Source of the DNA: Ostreococcus mediterraneus
Lineage: Eukaryota > Chlorophyta > Mamiellophyceae > Mamiellales > Bathycoccaceae
Assembly: GCA_012295225.1 (NCBI GenBank)
Contig: WMKK01000001.1
Location: 870,628 to 934,627 of the forward strand
Length of the DNA: 64,000 nucleotides
Direction of reading: 5' to 3'
Positions 9,122-18,409 of the stretch are shown one piece after another. Each line of letters opens with the position of its first letter. Positions within the stretch are counted from its first letter, which is position 1. A program made the position numbers and the translations under genes. Below the pieces are notes generated by a model. It was not told where the DNA came from, ran no database searches, and saw only the letters and a list, made by a program, of their open reading frames with translations.

Positions 9122-10150
9122 TCACGCGCCCTCGTACACGCACGTGGGGAGAAAGTATTTATCCCCCCACCAATACCGCCGCTTCACGCCCTTCCAAATG
9201 TCATCCGCCGACGCGTCCACCGCCACGACGTCAAACGTCACCTTGAACCCTTTCGCCCTGAGCTCCTCCTCCGCGACGCGATTATACACCATGTGAAAGA
9301 AAATATTATCCGGACACATGCCGTTAAAGTACGAATACACCCCACCCACATTCATAATCTTAGGCAACATGGCGTGAAATATCCGCATCGCGTCGTAGTC
9401 TTCGCCGTACGTGTCGAAAAACACCCCGTCAAATTTCACGCCGCGTTTAATCAATTTCGGCAACACGTCCTGCCAACGTCCAAACTCAATGCTCACGCCC
9501 GGAACATCATCCCACCCTTGTCGCGTCATGTGTGCGCGAACGTCCGGATGCGCTTCGATAATCGTATGTCCGCTCGTCCTCCGCGCTCGAACGCACCCGT
9601 CGACCACGCCCATGCCAAATCCCACATTTAACACCCGTCCTTTCGCCGCACAAATCACATCCGCGTGCGCCTCCATCAACGGTGCCTCCCACGTCATCAT
9701 CACCGCATCACCCTCCTCATCCAAAAGCTTATCATCGCCATCGTACGTCACTTTCGTCGCTAAATACTTTGCGCTCTCGGCGTCGCTCTCGGCGTCTTCG
9801 GCCGCCGCGTCCCGTCGCGCCGCCAGCGTCGCCTTCCCTCGCGCAATCTCATCGCGCACCGCGAAATCCATCATCGCCCGCGCGAGCTCGGCGTGCCCAT
9901 ACCCCGACGCGTACTGCCCCGCGCAATCTCCGTCGTCGTCGACGTCGAACCAAGGCACGCCGGCGCTGAGCAAAGCGTCGACGATGGTTGAGCAATCGGC
10001 GCTCGCGGCGAGCATGAGCGCCGTCACGCCGTTCGCGCCGCGCGTCGTCGGGTCGGCACCGCGGGCGATGAGGGCGAAGAATGCGTCGGCGTCGGCGTCG
10101 CGCGCGGCGGTGCGAAGGGCGTCGTCGAGGGCGTCGTTCGGCGTCGTCAT
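9122..10150 (-). CDS. Ankyrin-repeat arginine N-methyltransferase, RMT2-like
   Basis: A 342-residue protein read from MTTPNDALDDALRT; another ATG lies 14 codons upstream. Residues ~10-95 are two to three ankyrin repeats (NGVTALMLAASADCSTIVDA). The rest is a class I SAM methyltransferase: motif I GRVLNVGFGMGVVDG, the acidic post-I segment TIIEAHPDV, and GVFFDTYGEDYDAM for substrate handling. Ankyrin repeats before a guanidinoacetate-methyltransferase-like domain define fungal/plant RMT2, which makes delta-N-monomethylarginine on ribosomal protein L12. The C-terminus YWWGDKYFLPTCVYEG also fits. It is convergent with the TSSC4-like gene (58 bp) and divergent from DUS3 (69 bp). Confidence 0.85.
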   Translation of the reverse strand: MTTPNDALDDALRTAARDADADAFFALIARGADPTTRGANGVTALMLAASADCSTIVDALLSAGVPWFDVDDDGDCAGQYASGYGHAELARAMMDFAVRDEIARGKATLAARRDAAAEDAESDAESAKYLATKVTYDGDDKLLDEEGDAVMMTWEAPLMEAHADVICAAKGRVLNVGFGMGVVDGCVRARRTSGHTIIEAHPDVRAHMTRQGWDDVPGVSIEFGRWQDVLPKLIKRGVKFDGVFFDTYGEDYDAMRIFHAMLPKIMNVGGVYSYFNGMCPDNIFFHMVYNRVAEEELRAKGFKVTFDVVAVDASADDIWKGVKRRYWWGDKYFLPTCVYEGA

Positions 10151-10219
10151 TATGCTGATGCGAAAAAGTGCGGCGCACTGTGGCGTCGGCATTCATTCGC
10201 GCGCGCGCCGAGCGCCGTC

Positions 10220-12112
10220 ATGGATGAACGCGGCGCGAGCGACGCAGGCGTGACGCCATGCGATGCGTGGACGCCGCCGAGCGCGACAGAGCTCGAGGCG
10301 CGCGGGCACGTGGTGGTGAAACGGGCGTTTTTGGTGCCGCCGCCGGGTATTGGTGGTGCGACGGCGGCGCACGCGCACGCGTCTTTGGCGACGCAGGATG
10401 GCGAGAACGCCGACGCGCGCGCGCGGAAACGCACGAATGGTGGGTTTAATAAGCGCAACAAGCGCGGCGGCGGCGGCGGCGCGAATGCAGGGCGTGAGCT
10501 GAGGCTGTGTAACGACTACGTGGCGACTGGGACGTGCAAGTACGGCGACGCGTGCAAGTACGCGCACGACATCGACGCGTGGATGCGCACGAAACCGAGC
10601 GATTTACCAGGTGAATGCATATTTAGTGCGCTCGAGTCTGGATGCCCGTACGGCGTGCGGTGTAGGTATGCGTCGACGCACGATGGAGGCGCGAGCTCGA
10701 GCGCGTTGACGAATGTCGAAACGTTGTCGAAACCGACGAGCGTAGACAAAGAAATCAACGCGCTTCCGCGTGAGATACAAACGAAATTACGCAAGAAGAT
10801 GTATGATTTCACTCGGGCGAATGCGATTGCGAAGTTTGTGCAGCAACCGAAAGAGGTGCGGGAGAATGGGACGAGCGCGCCGACGCGCGTGGATACGAAA
10901 TCGGGCGACGGCGAGGAAGAAAGCGCCGCCAAACGCGCCAGAGCCGCCGCGGAAGATGACGACGTCACCGATGTCGGCGCGTTTACGAACATGCGTCCGG
11001 TAGAGAAAAAGGTCATTGACTTTAAAAATAAGTTGTATCTAGCGCCGTTAACGACGGTTGGGAATTTACCGTACAGACGCGTGTGTAAACGACTCGGCGC
11101 CGACATTACGTGCGGCGAAATGGCCATGGTGACCAATTTAATCCAAGGCGACTCTCGAGAATGGGCGCTCATGCGCCGTCATCCGAGTGAAGACGTGTTC
11201 GGGGTGCAAATCTGCGGCGGTTTTCCCGACACCGTGGCGCGATGCTGCCAACTTCTCGGTGACGTCGTCGACTGCGATTTCATCGACGTCAACATGGGGT
11301 GCCCCATCGACCTGGTGTGCGGTAAAGGCGCGGGCTCGATGATGCTCGAGAAGCCAAAGAAGATGGAGCAAGTCATTCGCGCGGCGAATATTGCTGCGTT
11401 GTGTCCAGTGACGTTTAAGACTCGCATGTCGTATACGGATAAGTCACGCGTGGCGCACGCGCTCGTCCCAAACGTCGCCGAATGGGGCGCCGCCGCCGTG
11501 ACGCTTCACGGCAGAACTCGCGCGCAGCGGTATCGCGCCGAAGCGGATTGGGACTACATTGCGCAAACAAAACTTGCGAGCTCAGTGCCACTCATCGGCA
11601 ACGGCGACGTGTATAACCAACGAGATTATTACGAGCACGTCGAAACGCACGGGGTGGATACGTGCATGCTCGCTCGAGGCGCGCTCATCAAGCCGTGGCT
11701 CTTTACCGAAATCAAAGAGCGACGCGATTGGGACATTTCCTCTGGCGAACGCTTAGATTTGCTCAAACAATTTGCATCGTTCGGACTCGAACACTGGGGC
11801 AGCGATGACCAAGGAGTTGAGAATACGCGTCGATATTTACTCGAATGGATGTCGTTTTTGCACCGCTACGTCCCCGTCGGACTCGTCGAACGCGGACCGG
11901 TGACGATGAATTTACGACCGCCGATGTACGTCGGTAGGAATGATCTCGAAACGCTCATGGCGAGCACGAAGAGCGAGGATTGGGTGAAAATTTCATCCAT
12001 GCTGCTCGGGCCTCCGCCTGAGGGGTTTATGTTTCACCCCAAACACAAATCCAACGCGTACGGCGGTACAGAGGGCGGCCAAGCGTTCGCGGACTGGGAC
12101 GCCCAAGGATGA
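10220..12112 (+). CDS. DUS3: tRNA-dihydrouridine(47) synthase, DUS3/DUS3L type
   Basis: A 630-residue protein. Two CCCH fingers lie at residues ~94-155: CNDYVATGTCKYGDACKYAH is canonical (C-x8-C-x5-C-x3-H), while the second, CIFSALESGCPYGVRCRYAS, has a longer last spacing. After a charged linker comes the FMN-binding TIM barrel: LAPLTTVGNLPYRRVCK, then NMGCPIDLVCGKGAGS with the catalytic Cys, TFKTRMSY, TLHGRTRAQRY and LIGNGDVYNQRDY. The enzyme reduces U47 of cytoplasmic tRNA and some mRNA uridines with NAD(P)H. The fingers separate DUS3 from DUS1, 2 and 4. Start at the first ATG. Confidence 0.95.
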   Translation: MDERGASDAGVTPCDAWTPPSATELEARGHVVVKRAFLVPPPGIGGATAAHAHASLATQDGENADARARKRTNGGFNKRNKRGGGGGANAGRELRLCNDYVATGTCKYGDACKYAHDIDAWMRTKPSDLPGECIFSALESGCPYGVRCRYASTHDGGASSSALTNVETLSKPTSVDKEINALPREIQTKLRKKMYDFTRANAIAKFVQQPKEVRENGTSAPTRVDTKSGDGEEESAAKRARAAAEDDDVTDVGAFTNMRPVEKKVIDFKNKLYLAPLTTVGNLPYRRVCKRLGADITCGEMAMVTNLIQGDSREWALMRRHPSEDVFGVQICGGFPDTVARCCQLLGDVVDCDFIDVNMGCPIDLVCGKGAGSMMLEKPKKMEQVIRAANIAALCPVTFKTRMSYTDKSRVAHALVPNVAEWGAAAVTLHGRTRAQRYRAEADWDYIAQTKLASSVPLIGNGDVYNQRDYYEHVETHGVDTCMLARGALIKPWLFTEIKERRDWDISSGERLDLLKQFASFGLEHWGSDDQGVENTRRYLLEWMSFLHRYVPVGLVERGPVTMNLRPPMYVGRNDLETLMASTKSEDWVKISSMLLGPPPEGFMFHPKHKSNAYGGTEGGQAFADWDAQG

Positions 12113-12119
12113 CGACTAC

Positions 12120-12152
12120 AAACTCCTCCTACAACAACTACTACTACTACAT
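12120..12152. repeat. Short imperfect (TAC/CAA) microsatellite
   Basis: A small CTACAACAACTACTACTAC tract lies between the convergent 3' ends of the DUS3 and TrmA genes. It probably falls in both 3' UTRs. Confidence 0.5.
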
Positions 12153-12199
12153 GTGTACTTCTAAATGCATTGACTATAATAATATCGTATACGTTTCTT

Positions 12200-13384
12200 T
12201 CACCGTTCCCGATGAAACAAGCACGCGACTTCGACGTGGTGTGTAAACGGAAAATGGTCGAGCACGACGAAGCGTTTGAGGACGTGCTCGCGTCCCAATC
12301 CGTCTCGTATGTTCTCAAGCAGCGCCTCGGGGCCACAGCTGACGTACAACACAAAGTCAAACGTACACACGAGCTTTAAAGTCGCGGCATCCAAACCCGC
12401 ACGCGGCGGGTCCACGAGCACGGCGTCGAATTGATCCTTCGACACCACGCGAACGCCGTTCGTCGTCTTCGCTCTAAACGTTCCCGACAACAAATTCTTC
12501 GCCACATTCTGGCTATCCGACAACACAATTTCTGCATTCGTCACGCCATTCAACGCCAAATTATGATTCGCCGCGTCCACGAGCTCAGAATTAATCTCCA
12601 CACCGACAATTGTGCGAAACATCGACGCCAAAGCGCACGTATGGTTGGCGTTGCCGCAGTACAGCTCGAGCATCGACGCGTCTGGTTTCGCGCGCGCGAT
12701 GACATCTCTCGCGCACTCGCACAAGAAATTCATCGTCGCCTCGGTGATTCGCGCGTTTGGATTGCTAAAAGATCCTTCGATGTGCTTATATCGTAACGTT
12801 CGGCCGTCGGCGAGGGCGTATTCCTCGTGAACGCAGTCGTCTCCCACACGAAGCGTCTGTCCTTTGCTTCGGCCAGTCACCGCGAGCCGAACATCTGTAA
12901 ACGAATCCGCGAGCGCGCGCGCCGCGCTGAGCCACTTGGCGGCGTCTAATGGTTTAGAATACACGAGAGTTACGAGCACGTCGTCGCCGCGCGCGGATTC
13001 GGCGAGAAAATGCACAGCTTCGAGCGCGTGCTCGAGCGTCGTCGTCGCCACGCGCTCGAGCAAACACCCCATCACCTTCTGCACGCTCATGACTGCATCG
13101 CTACACGGCGCATCGAGCACGATATTAGGCGCACCGTGTGACCACATCGCATACGCCAGTCGCGGCGGCGCCCCAGCGTCAGCGGCGCGTCGCGCGTCGA
13201 GACGGACGATTTGGAACCGCAATCGAGACCTAAACCGCTCCGTCGGGCTACGGACGACCGTAAAGTGCGTCGACGGCGCGAGCGCGTCCGCGAACGCGTC
13301 GCGCAATCGCGCGACTTTGTCATCAACCTCGGCGCGGTGCGCGGCGTCCGTGCGCGGGCGCAGGGCGACGCGGTGCGCCGACAT
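12200..13384 (-). CDS. tRNA (uracil-54-C5)-methyltransferase, bacterial TrmA type
   Basis: A 394-residue protein. It aligns over its length with bacterial TrmA: N-terminal RFRSRLRFQIV, IEGSFSNPNARI, SAM motif MLELYCGNANHTCALAS, VDPPRAGLD, the catalytic-Cys segment YVSCGPEALLENI and the C-terminal FPFTHHVEVACLF carrying the general-base Glu. There is no TRAM domain and no Fe-S cysteine cluster, so it is not RlmD/RlmC or the animal TRMT2A type. It should make m5U54 in the T-loop of tRNA. The start MSAHRVALRP at 13384 is a conservative choice; an in-frame ATG at 13456 (MPCRLISSFC) would add a hydrophobic/basic leader that could target an organelle. Bacterial origin is inference. Confidence 0.88.
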   Translation of the reverse strand: MSAHRVALRPRTDAAHRAEVDDKVARLRDAFADALAPSTHFTVVRSPTERFRSRLRFQIVRLDARRAADAGAPPRLAYAMWSHGAPNIVLDAPCSDAVMSVQKVMGCLLERVATTTLEHALEAVHFLAESARGDDVLVTLVYSKPLDAAKWLSAARALADSFTDVRLAVTGRSKGQTLRVGDDCVHEEYALADGRTLRYKHIEGSFSNPNARITEATMNFLCECARDVIARAKPDASMLELYCGNANHTCALASMFRTIVGVEINSELVDAANHNLALNGVTNAEIVLSDSQNVAKNLLSGTFRAKTTNGVRVVSKDQFDAVLVDPPRAGLDAATLKLVCTFDFVLYVSCGPEALLENIRDGLGREHVLKRFVVLDHFPFTHHVEVACLFHRER

Positions 13385-13529
13385 ATTGCGACACGCGAGC
13401 GACACTTTTGCGAAGAAAAAGTCAACGCAAAACGAAGATATCAAGCGACACGGCATTCGCACGCACGCGTCGCGGGGAGTTTCGCGCGCGCGAACGCGGG
13501 CACGGGTGCGGGATAATTTATTGAACGCC

Positions 13530-14201
13530 ATGGATGCGCGCGCGAGACGACGGGACGCGCGCGCGGCGAGTGACCGCGCGGTGGCGGAGGCGTTTGAGAG
13601 ATGTGAAGAGGCTGCGGCGGAGCGCGCGCGGGGGCTACAGCACGCAATGGAGCACGCGCTACGGCGTCGGGATGCGTGTGCGGATGAAGAGATGCGTGAG
13701 ATGGCGCGCGAGATTGAGCGGTGGCGTGCGGCGTGTGCGAGAGCGAGAGTGCAGACGTTGAGGTGTGTTGAACGCGTGGCGCGCGCGAGGGCGACGGAAA
13801 CCGCGCGCCGGACGCTGCGCGCGTGGCGAGAAGAGATTAAGGCGCAGCGAGCTCTGGCGGTGATTGAACACGAGGATAAAGTACATAAAATTCGAGCTGT
13901 GCTGCGGGCATGGAGGGTGGTGATTATTGAGAAGCAGCAGTTGGAGAGGAATTTTATCGACGACGCGTTGACTCGCGAGGCTGAATATTACGACTCCAAG
14001 TGTAAATCCGCTGTGGCGAAGCTCACGGTTGATCAACACCGTCGCCGCCGACGAGATTTTGAGCCCCGTCGTAATACCAGTAAGCTACGGGCGCATGCCG
14101 CGGCGAAGGGCCAATGTGCCATGGAGGCGAGCATGCGCGAGGCATTTATGCGCGGCGTCTGCGCGTTGGACGGAGACGCGTTTCGCGGCGACGAACAGTA
14201 G
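13530..14201 (+). CDS. POC5-like centrin-binding protein
   Basis: A 223-residue, almost wholly helical Arg/Ala/Glu-rich protein. It has two Sfi1/POC5-type centrin-binding segments, RRTLRAWREEIKAQ and IRAVLRAWRVVIIEK, then a coiled coil, and near the C-terminus EAFMRGVCAL, the best-conserved motif of animal and algal POC5. POC5 binds centrin in the inner scaffold of centrioles. The protein is much shorter than human POC5 and stops soon after the motif. Its start is about 145 bp from the divergent TrmA start. The family call rests on motif order; presence is notable if the species lacks flagella. Confidence 0.68.
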   Translation: MDARARRRDARAASDRAVAEAFERCEEAAAERARGLQHAMEHALRRRDACADEEMREMAREIERWRAACARARVQTLRCVERVARARATETARRTLRAWREEIKAQRALAVIEHEDKVHKIRAVLRAWRVVIIEKQQLERNFIDDALTREAEYYDSKCKSAVAKLTVDQHRRRRRDFEPRRNTSKLRAHAAAKGQCAMEASMREAFMRGVCALDGDAFRGDEQ

Positions 14202-14270
14202 TGAGCGGCGCGAGTGGTTCCTAAGATATTTCTAATAATTGCAATTTTGTATTGTTTTTGTTTCTGTGTT

Positions 14271-17200
14271 CTATTCGCCGCCAGATGTAATGAGGCGCGG
14301 CGCGATAGCCATCGACATGAGTTCTTGGAACAGCAGCTTGCATGCGTACGGCACCATAACTTGCACGACTGACGTACGTTCGCTCGGGTTCTTGCAGCAC
14401 TCAAAAGTTTGGTTCTTCAAGTTTGCGACGGCAATCAAGCCGCACTTTTGGCAGACGTGAATTCTGTACGCATCAGATTGATCCATGAGACGCTCCTTGA
14501 GGAATGACGCGGCACCATGCGACATGATACAATCGCGCTCCATCTCCCCGAAACGCAAGCCACCATCACGCGAACGACCCTCCATGGGCTGGCGCGTCAA
14601 AATCTGCACCGGACCTCTACCACGAGAGTGAATCTTATCGTCGACCATGTGCTTCAATCGCTGGTAGTACGTGGGACCGATGAAAATTTGAGCATCCAAC
14701 ATGCGACCAGTGTGGCCGTTGTACATGACTTCGTTACCGCGCTTTTGGTAACCGCACTTGTGCAACATCGTAGAGATGTCCTCAGCGGTCACTGGGGTAA
14801 ACGGCGTGGCATCCCCTTCCTTACCCATGCACGCCGCAACCTTGCCCATGATACACTCCACGAGCTGACCGATTGTCATCCGGGACGGAATCGCGTGCGG
14901 GTTAACGATGATGTCGGGCGTAATGCCTTCGCACGTGAATGGCATGTCTTCTTGAGTGTACGTCATACCAACCGTACCCTTTTGACCGTGACGAGATGAA
15001 AACTTGTCACCAACTTGCGGTGTTCGCATCGAGCGCACGCGCAACTTGACAAAGCGCAAGCCTTGATCGTTCGTGGTGAGCAACACTTGATCGATGATTC
15101 CCGTCTCGGCGTGCTTCATACCAGTGGAGCAATCCTTCTTTGAGAAACGCTTCGAAAGCACGGCGTTGTCGTCTTCAGGCAAGGGTGCGGTTTTACCAAT
15201 GATAATATCATCTCCACTGACGCGCGTGCCTGGGCAAATCAAACCATCATCGTCGAGCTTGTCATACGTGCCGTGGCGCATACCCAAGCACGTGTCTCTA
15301 TCGGGACGCTCAAACTCTTCTCGGCTCAAGCTACCTTGCTTCTTCTCTTCATCCTTGAACGAACGGTAATAGAGCGAGCGGAACAAACCACGATCGATGG
15401 CGCTTTGGTTCATGAGCACGGAATCTTCTTGGTTGTAACCAGTGTAGCACATGATGGCGACAACGGCGTTGCAACCGGCGGGAAGTTCGCGGAAGTGCAA
15501 ATACTCCATGGCGCGCGTCGTCACCAACGGCTTTTGCGGGTAAAACATGACGTAACCGAGCGTATCCATACGAATTTGGTAGTTTGTGACGTACATACCC
15601 ATCGCCTGCTTACCCATAGCACTTTGATACGTGTTACGGGGAGACTGGTTGTGGTCGGGGAAGGGAATGATGGAGGCACAAATGCCCAAAATCATCGACG
15701 GGTGAATCTCGCAGTGCGTGTAGCTGATAGCGACGCCTTGATTGCTCACGGATGCTTGTCGACCGGCGACGAGATCATCAATGGTCATCGAAATCATAGT
15801 CGTCTCTTCTTCTTCGGTGTCAACATACTCGATGAAGCCAGAGGTCACGAGCTCATTCCACGTGTACCCCGTCACGTCCTTCTCCGTCAACAATTCAATG
15901 TGCTGCTTCTTAATCTTGAGCTTTTGATCGTCGTCAACGATGAAAAGCGGGCGGGTACAGCGACCGTAGTCCGTGTACAGGCGCAACTCTTTCAATCTAA
16001 TGTCGTGAACGACGCTGACAGAGGAATCGACATCAACCTTGCGGCGAAGTTGGCGGAGCGTGCGCACCAAATCCGCCGGATCGCGGTGCACGCCAACCCA
16101 CACACCGTTGAGGAAAATCTTCGTCGATTCCACGATGAGCGAGGGCGAAATTTCTTCAAGATTCTCCATCGTCCATTCATCCAAGAACTCCAGAATCGGT
16201 TCCGAAGGCGAACCAACAGACACGAGCGCCATAAGGGCGAGGTTCTTCACGAGCCCGACGGCTTGGCCTTCGGGCGTCTCAGCTGGACAAATCATACCCC
16301 ACAACGAGTTGTGCAATTGACGAGGCTTCGCGAGCTTGCCTTCGCGTCCAATCGGAGAGTTGATACGACGAAGGTGCGACAAGGTGGACGAATACGAAAG
16401 GCGGTTTAGCACTTGGCTGACACCTGCCCGGATATCCTGCGAACCTTGCGAGCCCCAGTTACCAGTGGCGAGAGAATACTTCAAGCCTTGCGTGATGGTT
16501 TTGGCCTTGATGGCGAGCTGAACTTGAATCTCCTTACCGCTATCGATACAGCGTTGTGCGTACAAACGTACATCCTTGGTGAGCTTTCGGAACAATTGAC
16601 GGAACAATTGGGCGAGAAGCGGACCACCGAGATCCAAACGTTTGTTACCATAGTGATCCCGGTCATCCTCCGGGCGGCGTCCGAGAGAGCACAACAACAA
16701 TCTGTGAATCATGTAACCCATGAAGTACGCCTTCTTCGTCTCGCAATCTTCGCGCACGCCCACGTGCGGAAGAAGCTCCTTTTGCAAAATCTCCTTCGCG
16801 TACTTGATGCGCTTCTCGCGCGAAACACCCACGGCAGAGCCACGCTTGCCGATAAAATCGAGCGCAACTTCTTGCGATTGAATCACGAACGCTTCTTCGA
16901 TGGACGGCCTCAGCATCTCCATCATCTCATTGTCCGCAAGGTCGTACACAATGTGCTCCAAAATATCTTTGTCGGCGACGAAACCGAGCGCTCGGAACAC
17001 GACAAAGATTGGAATGTCGGTGCGAATGTACGGAAGCGTGCATCGAATCGGCCCGGGCGCATCCTTGGTGCCTGCCGCGTGCAGTTGTCGAACCACGCAC
17101 GAGCTCGCTCCACGCGAACCACGTTCGGGTTGCGAGCGGCACTCGGCAGCGAACATGTACTTGCTCGGTTGCTTCTTCTCAAATACGTAGACGTGGTTCG

Positions 17201-18180
17201 TGCTCATGCGCTCTTGCGCGATGAGAACCTTTTCGCTACCGTTGATGACAAAATAACCGCCCTCATCGTACGGGCACTCACCAAGTTCGGTCAACTCCTT
17301 GTCCGTGTGCCCGTGCAACGAGCAGTAGTCGGAGCGCAACATGATGGGGACCTTACCAATGAAAACCTTCTTAATATCCTCCTCCTCGACGCTCACGTCG
17401 CCTTCAGGTGACACCGTCGTGATTTCCTTCTTCATATCTACATACAACGGCGCTGAGTACGTCAAGTTCCGAAGTCGCGCCTCCTTGGGGAACAAAGTCG
17501 TCGAGTATCCATCCGCCTCGGTCACCATCGGTTTACTCAAGTAAATCTGGTTAAAGCTAATCTTGTACGTCTTATGCTCCGTCGCATCAATGTCCTCCCC
17601 GGGCATGTGTTGATGCTCGGGCGTTAACTCAATCTCTCGCATCTCATCTGTAAAGCGACGACGGAAAATACAAACTCAGAGTCAGTCGCGAGCGCCATCT
17701 TACCCTAAACCCCGCCACCGTCGTAGCCCATTCGCCCTGCGTGTGTGTCTCTCTCCGTCTATATACGCACCAACAATCTCCTGCATCGTGTGCTGAATGA
17801 ACTCATTGAACGAATCGAGTTGTTGGCGAACCAAACCCTTCTCTTCGAAGAACGACGAGATCACCACCCACGCGTCCTCCTGCGCGACCGAGGAAAAAAC
17901 AAATGTCAGTCTCGCGAATTCCACGCGATCTACCCCTCGTTCTCGCGCCTCGCGATGCGTACATCCCGCGAACACCACCCTCGTGACGTCGGCGAAACGC
18001 CACACATCACGTGCGCGCCCATGCGCGCGCGATATCCCGACGGCGCGCGACGCATCGTCGTCATTTCGTGTTCCCGCCAGACACGATGGCGATCTATCGA
18101 CGCACCTGCCCAATCTCTTCCTCCTCGTCTTCGTCGCGCGCGTCCATGTGCGCGTCTTCGACGTCATCGTACACGCCCAT
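14271..18180 (-). CDS. RPB2: RNA polymerase II second-largest subunit RPB2, three exons
   Basis: Exons on the minus strand are 18106..18180, 17771..17879 and 14271..17647. They encode 1186 residues, the usual RPB2 length. Both introns (226 and 123 bp) start GTGCGT, contain ACTGAC and end CAG. Exon 1 gives [16 protein letters not shown]; exon 2 gives [16 protein letters not shown]; the second junction splits the Asp codon to restore [14 protein letters not shown]. Hallmarks in exon 3 are [69 protein letters not shown] and [13 protein letters not shown]2 forms one side of the Pol II active-centre cleft and its wall and hybrid-binding region. Oddity: the C-terminal zinc ribbon has CQKCG but then FECCKN instead of the usual C-x2-C. 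Confidence 0.97.
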
Positions 18181-18409
18181 GATGATTGTGCACCGTGTCG
18201 GTGCGGGTGTGCGTGTTTGAGATGCACGCGTGCGCGTGAATGAGGACGTGGATCACGATTTTGGGACGTTTGGCGCCACCACGTTGAACCCTGAGAATTT
18301 TTTTGCGAGAACGGACATCGAGAGCCCTGGCGCAGTTGGAGGCACCGTCGACGCATGCGTGCGGGCAACTAAGTAAAGATTACAAAGAATGACTAGAACG
18401 CTAGGGTGC

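Noticed and set aside
15273-17411. Long plus-strand frames over RPB2
   Set aside because: Shadows of RPB2 codons; composition not protein-like.
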